Of a stretch of DNA of 40,920 bases, positions 6,316 through 13,482 are shown in pieces. The notes beneath the pieces are model-generated. The model made no database searches. It was not told where the DNA came from and worked only from the letters and a program-made list of their open reading frames with translations. The stretch's first letter is position 1; every line of letters starts with the position of its first letter. The DNA lies in assembly GCA_023665325.1 (NCBI GenBank), contig JAMPED010000015.1, positions 1 through 40,920 on the forward strand, read 5' to 3'. Position numbers and translations under genes: made by a program. Origin of the DNA: Acetobacter sp. Its GTDB lineage: Bacteria > Pseudomonadota > Alphaproteobacteria > RF32 > CAG-239.

Positions 6316-6624
6316 ATGCACAAGGATAATAAGCAGAACCGAAAATACTTAACTCGTTGTCACTACTACGGAAAGTTATTAAATTGGAATTATATTGCTG
6401 GCGCAATGATATTAGAATTGCGTACGTATACAGCGACAGAGTATTTCGGTGGGAGTTCTACGGTAAGATTGTATGTACCGACAGAATTGGAAAGCTCATT
6501 ATCTCGAGCATTAATAGTGGGTAATAATTACTTCGTAGTTGCAGCCCCATATAAAATGCGTTATGCGGATACGTACCGATATAGAGTGGATTTACTTTTG
6601 AACATCTTTGAGGAGATTGTATGA
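6316..6624 (+). CDS. Beta-rich protein, possible OB-fold (102 aa)
   Basis: A run of predicted strands (YYGKLLNWNYIAGAMILEL, TVRLYVPTEL, NNYFVVAAPYKM, YRYRVDLLL) in a basic protein of about 100 aa resembles an OB-fold such as a phage SSB, but no signature proves it and the acidic tail typical of SSB is only the short EEIV. Located in the replication module, where an SSB is otherwise missing. Confidence 0.45.
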   Translation: MHKDNKQNRKYLTRCHYYGKLLNWNYIAGAMILELRTYTATEYFGGSSTVRLYVPTELESSLSRALIVGNNYFVVAAPYKMRYADTYRYRVDLLLNIFEEIV

Positions 6625-6692
6625 CAAGTGATATCGTAATTGTAATAGCCTTATTTTCTATTTACTTCTTGATGTGTGCAACGATGATTTAG
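6621..6692 (+). CDS. Membrane microprotein (23 aa)
   Basis: Encodes MTSDIVIVIALFSIYFLMCA then TMI: a single transmembrane helix. GAGGAG sits 6 nt upstream, and the ATG overlaps the previous stop, which favours translation. Function unknown. Confidence 0.45.
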   Translation: MTSDIVIVIALFSIYFLMCATMI

Positions 6693-6709
6693 CATAGAAT
6701 AAAAGGTTA

Positions 6710-7285
6710 ATGGTAATGACCAGAAAGAAACTACGAATGGGTAATGATACTTACGATTTGTTAATAGATTTAATAATGAACTTATCTCCCATCCAAGCTG
6801 AGGGATTGTATAAGGAGTTGCTACCGCGTTACACAACGAGAGGTAGAGTACGATTGTATAATGCTCAAGGTGAAGAAGATAAGAATGGTCGGATACGATT
6901 AGTGCCTTATCAATACAGGGCGATAAGAACCAAGTATGGTGACACTTATGTTCATAAAGCTTTCAAGGAACTCTCAGACTATATACAATTCTTAGAAGAG
7001 CACCAGAACAATGACAGTAAATATAAAGCCAAACTCAACCAGATTAATAAAGGGACGCACAATGCGTTAATTGGACATCCTAATGGATGGGTCTATAGAA
7101 AATGCAAAAGCTTTATATGTCACGACAGACCGAAGCAGGTGAATGTAAATCCATATTTGATTGACGATATTGCAACAGCAAGAGAATACTTATTAATGAT
7201 ACCTAGGGATACTTGGAATGACTCAATGGATGTGCAAAGCTTATTGATGAGATTTCCAACTTTAGCAACGGAGGAACTATGTTAG
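6710..7285 (+). CDS. Putative replication protein with organizer-like module (191 aa)
   Basis: The ATG at 6710 or that at 6716 follows AAAAGG. The middle (about residues 62-135: VPYQYRAIRTKYGDTYVHKA, ELSDYIQFLEEH, THNALIGHPNGWVYRKCK) follows the same pattern as the C-terminal module of phage replisome organizers: an aromatic and KYG helix, a DYI helix, then a conserved His and GWV motif. It precedes a coiled-coil protein and the DnaB-like ATPase, so a helicase-loader or initiator role is reasonable. Identification is by pattern only. Confidence 0.5.
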   Translation: MVMTRKKLRMGNDTYDLLIDLIMNLSPIQAEGLYKELLPRYTTRGRVRLYNAQGEEDKNGRIRLVPYQYRAIRTKYGDTYVHKAFKELSDYIQFLEEHQNNDSKYKAKLNQINKGTHNALIGHPNGWVYRKCKSFICHDRPKQVNVNPYLIDDIATAREYLLMIPRDTWNDSMDVQSLLMRFPTLATEELC

Positions 7286-7794
7286 CAAAAATAGTAGAGT
7301 TTTACCTGCATATGGTAACTTTTGGGCATTATACCAATCTAGCAGTTAAATACGACGTCGAAAAAGCTTCGAATAAGTCCATAAATCAAAGCTACGTGGA
7401 TGAGCAAAATATGCGAATGACAGTGGAGAGACATTTGCATCAGATTATGCAAGAAAATGAGGCGCTGCGCTACGATAAGAGTAACTTAACAGTAGAGACA
7501 GAAGCTCAAGCAAAACAAATTAACGAGTTGCTCCTGAATAATTCGGAACTTAGAGCAGAGATTGCTCAAATGAAAGTTAATAAGGAAAAGGCTGAGGCGT
7601 TCGATATTATAAGAAAGGAACTCAAAACAACTTGCGTTGGCGATACCGTAGAAAAGGTTCATATTTACAACGAAGAAATTAAGAGCCGTAAGAAATTAAA
7701 TCTCAGCATTAATCTACTCAAAGCAATAGACAGTGTAAAGCTAGCCTACGAAGCATTAAACGGGTCACTATATGAAGAACGAAAAGGTATCTAA
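7279..7794 (+). CDS. Coiled-coil protein (171 aa)
   Basis: Residues about 45-120 are a long heptad-rich helix (ERHLHQIMQENEALRYDKSN, then AKQINELLLNNSELRAEIAQ), preceded by a hydrophobic amphipathic N-terminus (MLAKIVEFYLHMVTFGHY) that could sit at a membrane. It overlaps the neighbouring genes at both ends (7 and 23 nt). It probably forms a dimeric scaffold; any link to the downstream ATPase is inference. Confidence 0.55.
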   Translation: MLAKIVEFYLHMVTFGHYTNLAVKYDVEKASNKSINQSYVDEQNMRMTVERHLHQIMQENEALRYDKSNLTVETEAQAKQINELLLNNSELRAEIAQMKVNKEKAEAFDIIRKELKTTCVGDTVEKVHIYNEEIKSRKKLNLSINLLKAIDSVKLAYEALNGSLYEERKGI

Positions 7795-8650
7795 TAAGAG
7801 AACATATAAAGCAGTACCGTTATTAAGTGGTATCGAAGAAATACGCAGTGACTTTGAAGAACGTATTGCACAGGGTGATTGTAAGTACGGAATAGAAATA
7901 CTTGATGACTGTGTAGAAACCATACGCAAAGGTTCTGTAACCTTTATCATCGCTGCCCCAAACGTAGGAAAAAGTTTATGGGGGTTAAAGATAGCTGCCA
8001 ACCTAGCCAAGCAGGGAAAGAAAGTTCTTATCTGCTCTTGTGAAATGGGCGCAGGGTTACTGATGGAAAGAGAGCTGCGCACCCATCTAGGTATAAGTAT
8101 GTACGCATTAAGGGAAACCTATGCTAAGCGTAGAGATACTGCCAATAAACTTATGGACTCATTGATTGAAGACCCTAGGTATTCATATATGCAAAATATA
8201 ATGATATGTGAAACGGGCGGAGCAACTGTTGAAGACATTCTGTCACTGATTAAGATTGAGGGTGTAGACTACATTATTGTAGACTACATCCAGCGGATTA
8301 AAGGTAGTGGAACTGAATACGAAAACATTACTTATGCTGCTAGGGAAATTCAAACCTACGCAAGAGATACGGGAGCGGTATTCATCGTATGTTCCCAAGC
8401 TTCTAGGCAGTCAAATATCGATGCAAAGTATGGCAAAGAAGTTGATGCGGGTAGGATACGAGGCAAGGGGTCCGGTTCGATAGAAGAGGACGCCGATGTA
8501 GGGCTTACGCTTATGGAGCTATCCGAAAATGGAGACAAGAAAATTCTTGCAACACTATTTAAAAACAGGTATGGAAATCTGAAAAATATATCATATAAAT
8601 ATCGACTGAGCGATAGGCTCCAATTAATACTGGAGGGTAAGGATGTATAA
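7772..8650 (+). CDS. DnaB/RecA-type replicative helicase ATPase (C-terminal domain only)
   Basis: 292 aa. Walker A is AAPNVGKS (K67), the catalytic Glu lies in CSCEM (E91), Walker B is YIIVDYIQ (D171), the DNA-sensing glutamine motif is CSQASRQ (about 207-213), and the late motif KNRYGN resembles the DnaB arginine-finger strand. This is the RecA-like motor of hexameric replicative helicases. The DnaB N-terminal domain, about 150 aa that recruits primase, is missing; only a 40-residue tail precedes the motor. It presumably unwinds DNA for the separately encoded primase-polymerase at 13483. KaiC-like ATPases share the fold, but the genome context favours helicase. Confidence 0.85.
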   Translation: MKNEKVSNKRTYKAVPLLSGIEEIRSDFEERIAQGDCKYGIEILDDCVETIRKGSVTFIIAAPNVGKSLWGLKIAANLAKQGKKVLICSCEMGAGLLMERELRTHLGISMYALRETYAKRRDTANKLMDSLIEDPRYSYMQNIMICETGGATVEDILSLIKIEGVDYIIVDYIQRIKGSGTEYENITYAAREIQTYARDTGAVFIVCSQASRQSNIDAKYGKEVDAGRIRGKGSGSIEEDADVGLTLMELSENGDKKILATLFKNRYGNLKNISYKYRLSDRLQLILEGKDV

Positions 8651-8903
8651 CAATCTACCCAAAATGTTGAGACTAGCAATGCTATTAGTCAAAGCTATGG
8701 ATATCAAGAATGCAATAGAAGTCATTAATAGTATGGTATATCTTTGGAGGGAGTTTGGTATTAAGATTAAAATAACTCCAATCATACAAAAATATAAAAT
8801 TTCTTTCTATTATAAGGATGAGCGATTAGCCGGAACTGATACGACAGACTTGAAAGATATAAAAAAACTTATAAACGATATTAGTCAAATGAGGTGTGAA
8901 TAA
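8643..8903 (+). CDS. Hypothetical protein (86 aa)
   Basis: Starts MYNNLPKMLRLAMLLVKAMD. A helical first half is followed by strands (GIKIKITPII, YKISFYYKDERLAG) and a lysine-rich helix. GGAGGG lies about 6 nt upstream, and the start overlaps the helicase end. No family recognised. Confidence 0.55.
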   Translation: MYNNLPKMLRLAMLLVKAMDIKNAIEVINSMVYLWREFGIKIKITPIIQKYKISFYYKDERLAGTDTTDLKDIKKLINDISQMRCE

Positions 8904-8909
8904 TTTAAT

Positions 8910-9266
8910 ATGGGTGAATTAATGAAATACAATTTAACCGATGATGGAACTGGAAAGAAATACGATACTGGCAAACCTATGCCCGGAACACTTATACGAG
9001 TATTCCCTAACGCGTTAATGGAGGTGGGTAAGTGCATTGAGTTCGGTACGCATAAATATCCCGACCCAAGTAATTGGAAGAAAGTGGATGGTGCAAAAAC
9101 AAGATATGTCGACTCATTAATGAGGCATCTACTTAAACATTTTATGGGTATTTATCAGGATGAGGAAACTGGATTGCCACACTTGGCGCACGCAGCGTGG
9201 AACGCCCTAGCTATATTAGAACTTCAATTTATGGAGCCGATAGAATATGATAACCGCAATAATTAA
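8910..9266 (+). CDS. dATP/dGTP diphosphohydrolase-type protein (DUF5664)
   Basis: 118 aa. It contains the signature order of the DUF5664 family: KYDTGKPMPGTL, ALMEVGKCIEFGTHKY, NWKKVDG, SLMRHLLKHF, and DEETGLPHLAHAAWNALAIL. Family members are all-alpha MazG/dUTPase-like pyrophosphohydrolases found in many phages, and the family is named after enzymes that shape the dNTP pool. Metal ligands are expected from the Glu/His/Asp residues in the last two motifs. The start may be 12 nt later (ATG 8922). Substrate preference cannot be read from sequence; no purZ-like gene accompanies it, so base-Z synthesis is unlikely. Confidence 0.75.
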   Translation: MGELMKYNLTDDGTGKKYDTGKPMPGTLIRVFPNALMEVGKCIEFGTHKYPDPSNWKKVDGAKTRYVDSLMRHLLKHFMGIYQDEETGLPHLAHAAWNALAILELQFMEPIEYDNRNN

Positions 9267-9915
9267 AGGTTTGCAAAAAGAGCCTCAATCGGAAGATAAT
9301 CAGATACTTGCTAATCACTTGCAATGGGTGACAACCTGTATTGCGAATTGCGCCCCGATTTATGGCACTATACCAGAAGAGGATATACTGGGACAATTCT
9401 TTGTTGAATGGCAGCAACATAAACACAAGTTACGTAAGACGGGAAAAGTTAGTACGAAAAAATTCCTTAAATACTTACTGTATAAAGCAATAAAAGGCTG
9501 CAAGAAAACGATGGCTTCACCACTCACAATTCCAGTGAACGTGCCAGCTTTGGGGAGTAAAGCAAGGGGTACGTTAGAAGCGTATCAATTCATATCATTA
9601 CAGGTCACTGATGGTAATCTAAACATAGATATTGGGGATGGTACAGAAGAAGACCGAGTTGATACGGATATAGATAATCGAATGTTTAATAGGAAGATAC
9701 TAGCTGATATCTCATCTTCTCTTACAGTGCTACAAGCGGAGGAAATAGAACAGTTATACGGCTTAGAGCCTGGAACTTTAAACCCTCAAGATGAGACGAT
9801 AACAATGTCTGATATATTAAGCCAGACCAAGACGATTAGGCTTAACGCTATGCGCAAGATGCGCAACAAGGCAAAGAAATATAACAGATGTGACGTAGAA
9901 CACTTTATGATATAG
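9247..9915 (+). CDS. Divergent sigma-70-like factor (putative)
   Basis: 222 aa. Residues about 20-90 look like sigma region 2: a helix, EEDILGQFFVEWQQHKHKL, then FLKYLLYKAIKGCKKT, followed by a SPLTIPVNV segment matching the proline motif after region 2.4. Residues about 159-212 resemble region 4: SLTVLQAEEIEQLYGLEPG, a linker, then ITMSDILSQTKTIRLNAMRK, a plausible recognition HTH. The length suits a small extracytoplasmic or phage sigma factor. It overlaps the DUF5664 gene by 20 nt and lies one gene before P2, the first promoter of a set with non-standard spacing. A terminase-like or other HTH protein is the main alternative. Confidence 0.55.
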   Translation: MITAIIKGLQKEPQSEDNQILANHLQWVTTCIANCAPIYGTIPEEDILGQFFVEWQQHKHKLRKTGKVSTKKFLKYLLYKAIKGCKKTMASPLTIPVNVPALGSKARGTLEAYQFISLQVTDGNLNIDIGDGTEEDRVDTDIDNRMFNRKILADISSSLTVLQAEEIEQLYGLEPGTLNPQDETITMSDILSQTKTIRLNAMRKMRNKAKKYNRCDVEHFMI

Positions 9916-9936
9916 CGAGAAAGGCAGATAAAAAAA

Positions 9937-10146
9937 ATGAGCAAAGATAAATTAATCAAACCAAAAGAAAAGGTTACGATGACGGTACACTTAGACTTAC
10001 CTATCACGTCGGACGAAGCGTATGAGTACTTAAAAAATCCGAGAGGGAAAACAGCAAAAGAATTAAGACGATACTTATCAGATGTGATGTCAACTCTCTG
10101 TGCAAAATGCCTGGAGAAACAGAAGGAAGTCGATAAAGGTAACTAA
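9937..10146 (+). CDS. Hypothetical protein (69 aa)
   Basis: Starts MSKDKLIKPKEKVTMTVHLD. Short strand, then helices with two Cys (CAKC, residues 55 and 58). A GAAAGG site precedes the ATG by about 11 nt. It lies between the sigma-like gene and promoter P2; a partner of the sigma-like protein is possible but unsupported. Confidence 0.5.
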   Translation: MSKDKLIKPKEKVTMTVHLDLPITSDEAYEYLKNPRGKTAKELRRYLSDVMSTLCAKCLEKQKEVDKGN

Positions 10147-10148
10147 GA

Positions 10149-10200
10149 TTGTAACAAAATATTTACATATTGTTAATAAAGAGACGGATTAGGGTATAAT
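10149..10200 (+). promoter_or_regulatory. Promoter P2 (tandem-box type)
   Basis: TTGTAA (10149-10154, extended TTGTAACAAAAT), TTGTTA (10170-10175) and TATAAT (10195-10200), with 19 bp between the second box and the -10. ATTAATATA follows the -10, as at P4 and nearly at P3 and P5. It drives the exonuclease unit. Confidence 0.75.
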
Positions 10201-10243
10201 ATTAATATAATATTCTTAACAAGCTAATGAGGAGGTTCATATA

Positions 10244-10447
10244 ATGGGTGAAAGAATATATGAAATAAATATAAAAGGTGAAGATTATTTTCATTGTGAT
10301 GAAGATGGATATATAATGGTATTCGACAGCCCTGAACAAATATTAGCTTGGGCTAGAGATAATAATATCGACCCTGATGACATTACTTACTTCGAAGATG
10401 AAGTATTGGACGAAGACCAATTAACATTTAACGATGAGGCTGAATAG
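10244..10447 (+). CDS. Small acidic protein (67 aa)
   Basis: Starts MGERIYEINIKGEDYFHCDE. Extremely acidic, especially the tail (DEVLDEDQLTFNDEAE). A strong GAGGAGG site lies about 9 nt before the ATG, and it is the first gene after P2, so it should be highly expressed. DNA mimicry is a possibility only because of charge. Confidence 0.6.
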   Translation: MGERIYEINIKGEDYFHCDEDGYIMVFDSPEQILAWARDNNIDPDDITYFEDEVLDEDQLTFNDEAE

Positions 10448-10449
10448 AA

Positions 10450-11265
10450 ATGGCTTACTACGCATTACTTGATTATGATGGATATGTATGTAAAGCCTAC
10501 TTCGCAGCGAAGGCAAGGGGTGCGTTAGACACAGCTTGGCAAATATTGACCGACCTCACAATTGCTGCCAGGGATAAGGCAGAGGAATACTTTAACTCAA
10601 AAGTAGAGATGCGTTGGTTTATGTCTGGTCACACCTGGAAAAAGGATGCGTTTAATACATATAAAGCATCGAGAGTGAAAGACCCAGAATTGAAAGAGTT
10701 CAGAGATGAAGTGCTCGCCGAAGAGGGAATTATTAAAAGTAAGTATCTTGAAGCAGATGACCTTATTAATATGTGCGTGGACTATCTGGACGTAACGGAT
10801 GACAGAGATAACTATATAGTGTTCTCGGATGACAAGGACTTACACGCAGTAGCTAAAAGATATTGTAAGATAAATCTCAAAGAAGAGGTGCAGCGCAACG
10901 AAGAGCCGCGCATTATGTTATTTGCTCAGATGTTAGCTGGAGACAAAGAGGATGATGTAACTGGCATACCTAAGGTCGGACTCAAAACGGCTTACAAATT
11001 ATTGGGGGGTACCCCCTCTCTAGAGAAAGTCGTTGAGGTGTACAAGGAAAAAGGATTTGATAGAGATTACGCTAAAAAGAATATATTACTCATCAAACCT
11101 ATGGGAATGCAGATGAATGAGTATCCATTGTCAATAATGTACTTAGCTGGAAATATTCTATTATTAGATGAGCTAGATGATGACGTAACTCCTGATGGCA
11201 TTAAGGGAGAAGAGGTATACTTAAACAAAATATTAGATAAGATATACAACAAGGAGGAACAATAA
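10450..11265 (+). CDS. 5'-3' exonuclease / flap endonuclease (FEN, T7 gp6-like)
   Basis: 271 aa. Metal-binding acids appear in FEN order: LLDYDG (D8, D10), EADDLI (E101, D103, D104), FSDDKDLH (D127, D128, D130) and GDKEDDVTGIPKVGLKTAYK (about 164-183), the last including the helix-3-turn-helix that grips DNA. The enzyme would remove RNA primers and 5' flaps and help recombination and host DNA degradation, as T7 gp6 does. It starts 2 nt after the acidic protein gene. Confidence 0.9.
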   Translation: MAYYALLDYDGYVCKAYFAAKARGALDTAWQILTDLTIAARDKAEEYFNSKVEMRWFMSGHTWKKDAFNTYKASRVKDPELKEFRDEVLAEEGIIKSKYLEADDLINMCVDYLDVTDDRDNYIVFSDDKDLHAVAKRYCKINLKEEVQRNEEPRIMLFAQMLAGDKEDDVTGIPKVGLKTAYKLLGGTPSLEKVVEVYKEKGFDRDYAKKNILLIKPMGMQMNEYPLSIMYLAGNILLLDELDDDVTPDGIKGEEVYLNKILDKIYNKEEQ

Positions 11266-11268
11266 AAT

Positions 11269-11421
11269 ATGGGACGACGCAAAGTGACAGACAATACTGT
11301 AGAAGCAGAGAAATTCATAGACGAGGCTAGATTGGACACGAACCAGAGAGCTAAGGATACGGTAGATTACGAACGTATGCTAATGGCATTCATTGAGAAC
11401 GAATTCAAGGGAGAAAATTAA
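11269..11421 (+). CDS. Small charged protein (50 aa)
   Basis: Starts MGRRKVTDNTVEAEKFIDEA. Helical, charged, no membrane span. A strong AAGGAGG lies about 11 nt upstream, and the stop overlaps the next ATG (TAATG). No family recognised. Confidence 0.5.
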   Translation: MGRRKVTDNTVEAEKFIDEARLDTNQRAKDTVDYERMLMAFIENEFKGEN

Positions 11422-11576
11422 TGGGTGTATTCTTAATAATGTTAATACTAATGGCACTTGCTATCTGCGGCACTCCTGTGGCGTACGGATTTGTAAGATT
11501 TTCTTTGGAGAATAAGTCATTGCCAGAAGAAATAACTATCGGATTTGGCTTCAAGGATAAGGAGGGAATAGAATGA
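11421..11576 (+). CDS. Small membrane protein (51 aa), holin/spanin-like candidate
   Basis: An N-terminal hydrophobic helix (MGVFLIMLILMALAICGTPV) is followed by a soluble, charged tail. Coupled to neighbours by overlapping start and stop codons on both sides. One span with N-terminus likely out and a short cytoplasmic tail could suit an antiholin or a spanin subunit, but similar small membrane proteins serve many roles. Confidence 0.5.
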   Translation: MGVFLIMLILMALAICGTPVAYGFVRFSLENKSLPEEITIGFGFKDKEGIE

Positions 11577-11707
11577 CCCCACTAGCGAATACAATTATTG
11601 CAGTGCTGGTATTTCTGGCTGTAAGCACTCCGCTCATTGCGGCGTTAATGATGGGCGTAGCTATTATGCTTATCGCAAAGCTTGAGGAGATGTTAAAGAA
11701 ACTATGA
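11573..11707 (+). CDS. Small two-span membrane protein (44 aa), holin candidate
   Basis: Starts MTPLANTIIAVLVFLAVST, then LIAALMMGVAIMLIA and a charged tail KLEEMLKKL. Two short hydrophobic stretches with a Pro turn and a basic C-terminus resemble a minimal class II holin or pinholin. GGAGGG lies about 6 nt before the ATG. It is coupled to the preceding membrane protein, which would fit a holin/antiholin pair; evidence is topology only. Confidence 0.5.
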   Translation: MTPLANTIIAVLVFLAVSTPLIAALMMGVAIMLIAKLEEMLKKL

Positions 11708-12171
11708 ACATAAACCAACTTTGTGATAGATTAAACGGGAACCGGACAGAGAAGCTCGAGTTCTTCAAGGCGCTGGTCAACGCAGGTAGTAATCCTTACT
11801 TCCTTATGCCTTTCTACGTCCACAACGTATTTACTTTTAATGGGTATGTTGCGGGTTATATGGCAAAATACTTGGCAGAGAATTACTCCTACGATACGAG
11901 AGGGACTATACACAATATACTAAAAAATAATCTCCATAATAGAATGGGGCAATTCTCAACTCATGAGCTAGAGCCGATATTAGAAAAATTAACAATAGAA
12001 GAAATAGAGGGGTTAGGCATACCAGACTATTACTTTGACTACGAGTACATTCCAACATTAATCGTACGGAAGTATAAAAAGAAACTGCCAGAATTAGTAC
12101 AAAAAAGTCTACCCCGGTTCTCACAACTAGAACTAAGATGCGAGGAGTTCCTAAAAAATGAAAAGAGCTAA
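11704..12171 (+). CDS. Hypothetical protein (155 aa)
   Basis: Starts MNINQLCDRLNGNRTEKLEF. Helical, aromatic-rich middle (NPYFLMPFYVHNVFTFNGYV), basic C-terminal region. No motif recognised. Overlaps the holin-like gene by 4 nt and the phosphoesterase gene by 14 nt. Confidence 0.6.
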   Translation: MNINQLCDRLNGNRTEKLEFFKALVNAGSNPYFLMPFYVHNVFTFNGYVAGYMAKYLAENYSYDTRGTIHNILKNNLHNRMGQFSTHELEPILEKLTIEEIEGLGIPDYYFDYEYIPTLIVRKYKKKLPELVQKSLPRFSQLELRCEEFLKNEKS

Positions 12172-12892
12172 GAATATAATTGATATAGATTTAAGTGTCA
12201 AAGATGCAAAGATATTAGTTGCGAGTGATGTGCATATCCCCTTTCAGGATGATAAAGCGGTTGATGCGTTTCTGAACGCTTGTGATGATTTGAACCCAGA
12301 CATCGTGGTCTTAAACGGTGATGTGATGGATATGTTTATGCTATCCAAATTTACAAAGGGTGAGGGACGAAATCCATTAGAAGAGGTTATGATGTGTCGC
12401 GAATTCTTGCAGCGCGTTCGCAACGCTGCCCCTAATGCGCAGATATTCTACGTCATCGGGAACCACGAGACGAGACTGGAACGTTACGTATTGACAAAAG
12501 CACCGGAGTTAGCTTCTCTGATTGAAGATGTATTCTCAATCCTTAAAGTTTCTGATTTTAACATTAGAGGTTGTGCATCAGTAACTATTAATGATACTTT
12601 AGTATTTAAGCACGGAACTTTGCTTGGGAATAAATCAGGCTTATCCGCTATCAAGGAAATGGAAAATGCTTATATGTCTGGCTGTACTGGTCATACTCAT
12701 AGGCTATGTAAATATATTGCTCGTAAAGCTGGACGTAAGTTCTTTTGGATTGAAACAGGATGCCTGTGTGATATGAACCCAGAGTATATGGTGTTACCAA
12801 ACTGGCAGCAGGGCTTTGCGGAACTATTTATTAAGAACGGAAAAGTTGTTCGCGCACAAGTAGCGGAAATAGAAAACGGAGAGATTGTTTAG
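12158..12892 (+). CDS. Calcineurin-like metallophosphoesterase
   Basis: 244 aa with a full set of family motifs: SDVHIP (D24, H26), LNGDVMD (D55), IGNHETRLE (N102, H103), FKHG (H152) and TGHTHR (H179, H181). These ligate two metal ions and hydrolyse phosphomono- or diesters. Phage members (lambda-type phosphatases, SbcD-like nucleases) act on protein, RNA or nucleotide substrates; the length and lack of a second domain argue against SbcD. GAGGAG precedes the start at good spacing. Confidence 0.85.
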   Translation: MKRAKNIIDIDLSVKDAKILVASDVHIPFQDDKAVDAFLNACDDLNPDIVVLNGDVMDMFMLSKFTKGEGRNPLEEVMMCREFLQRVRNAAPNAQIFYVIGNHETRLERYVLTKAPELASLIEDVFSILKVSDFNIRGCASVTINDTLVFKHGTLLGNKSGLSAIKEMENAYMSGCTGHTHRLCKYIARKAGRKFFWIETGCLCDMNPEYMVLPNWQQGFAELFIKNGKVVRAQVAEIENGEIV

Positions 12893-12894
12893 TT

Positions 12895-13290
12895 ATGGCT
12901 AGGTGTGATGATATTGAGATAACAAGAGAACTGATGGAGGCAGTAGCCATCGGGCAATTATATCGAGAAGAGATATCAACTGTTCTACGTAAGGCGCTGC
13001 CGGGAAAGTTAACCCAAGATGATATACAAACAATATATAAACGCGTATTGTCACACCCGGATTTTAAGACAATCAAGGATGAAGCTGTTAAATTAGAAGA
13101 GTTAACCCTGATTGATGATAACGTAGACACAATAGCTTTATACTATAATAAGTTGCTCAAAGAGGCACAGTTCGAAAAGAAGTATGAAGTTGTAATCCGA
13201 ATACTCAAAGAGATACAAAACTTGAAAGCTATCGAAAACAGTGAAAGCAAATTCGAGGTAGTGATTAGGATAGAGAAAAATGATGAATAA
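12895..13290 (+). CDS. Putative small terminase subunit (131 aa)
   Basis: All helical: an N-terminal segment with ITRELMEAVAIGQLYREEIS and DDIQTIYKRVLSHPDF could bind DNA, followed by a long helix (YYNKLLKEAQFEKKYEVVIR, then ILKEIQNLKAIE) and a final strand KFEVVIRI, which resembles the oligomerisation and beta-barrel part of small terminases. It lies three genes upstream of TerL but is separated by T2, so this is a tentative assignment. It is the last gene of the P2 unit. Confidence 0.4.
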   Translation: MARCDDIEITRELMEAVAIGQLYREEISTVLRKALPGKLTQDDIQTIYKRVLSHPDFKTIKDEAVKLEELTLIDDNVDTIALYYNKLLKEAQFEKKYEVVIRILKEIQNLKAIENSESKFEVVIRIEKNDE

Positions 13291-13327
13291 CCCAAGCATT
13301 ATTACAATGGCGGTTGTAATGATGTAC

Positions 13328-13420
13328 GACGTAAAGTAGGGAATAATCCGTTCTTCACCCCCAATATTAAACCTCCTTTCTTCGTAAATAAGAACGGACC
13401 CTACTCTTTCTTTTTACGTC
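13328..13420 (+). terminator. T2: very long bipartite stem-loop with U-rich tract
   Basis: GTAGGG (13336-13341) pairs with CCCTAC (13399-13404), and TCCGTTCTT (13347-13355) pairs with AAGAACGGA (13390-13398), with a 5-nt bulge AATAA and a 34-nt loop. TCTTTCTTTTT follows. An outer pairing GACGTAAA (13328-13335)/TTTACGTC (13413-13420) would sequester part of the U tract, so terminator and closed forms may compete. Confidence 0.7.
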
Positions 13421-13482
13421 CCTAATATTTTTCAAACCAGTTCAGTTTACAAAAGCTCCCCCAAAAAGAGGATACCCCCACT
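13328..13482 (+). ncRNA. Structured leader E2 of the PrimPol gene, related to E1
   Basis: The 155-nt leader carries the same ordered blocks as E1 (5370-5527). In the stem the pair A-T of E1 (5421/5388) is C-G here (13399/13341), a compensatory change. A tiny frame MNNPSIITMAVVMMYDVK (13283-13339) runs into the 5' arm and might act as a leader peptide. Regulatory function is inferred from conservation and position before replication genes. Confidence 0.45.

Noticed and set aside
8910..9266. Evidence for base-Z (2-aminoadenine) DNA because of the DUF5664 protein
   Set aside because: No PurZ-like or DatZ-like gene is present, and DUF5664 proteins occur in many phages with ordinary bases.
13283..13339. 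18-aa leader peptide frame before the E2 stem-loop
   Set aside because: Too short and without a clear ribosome site to call a gene; mentioned only as a possible attenuator component.
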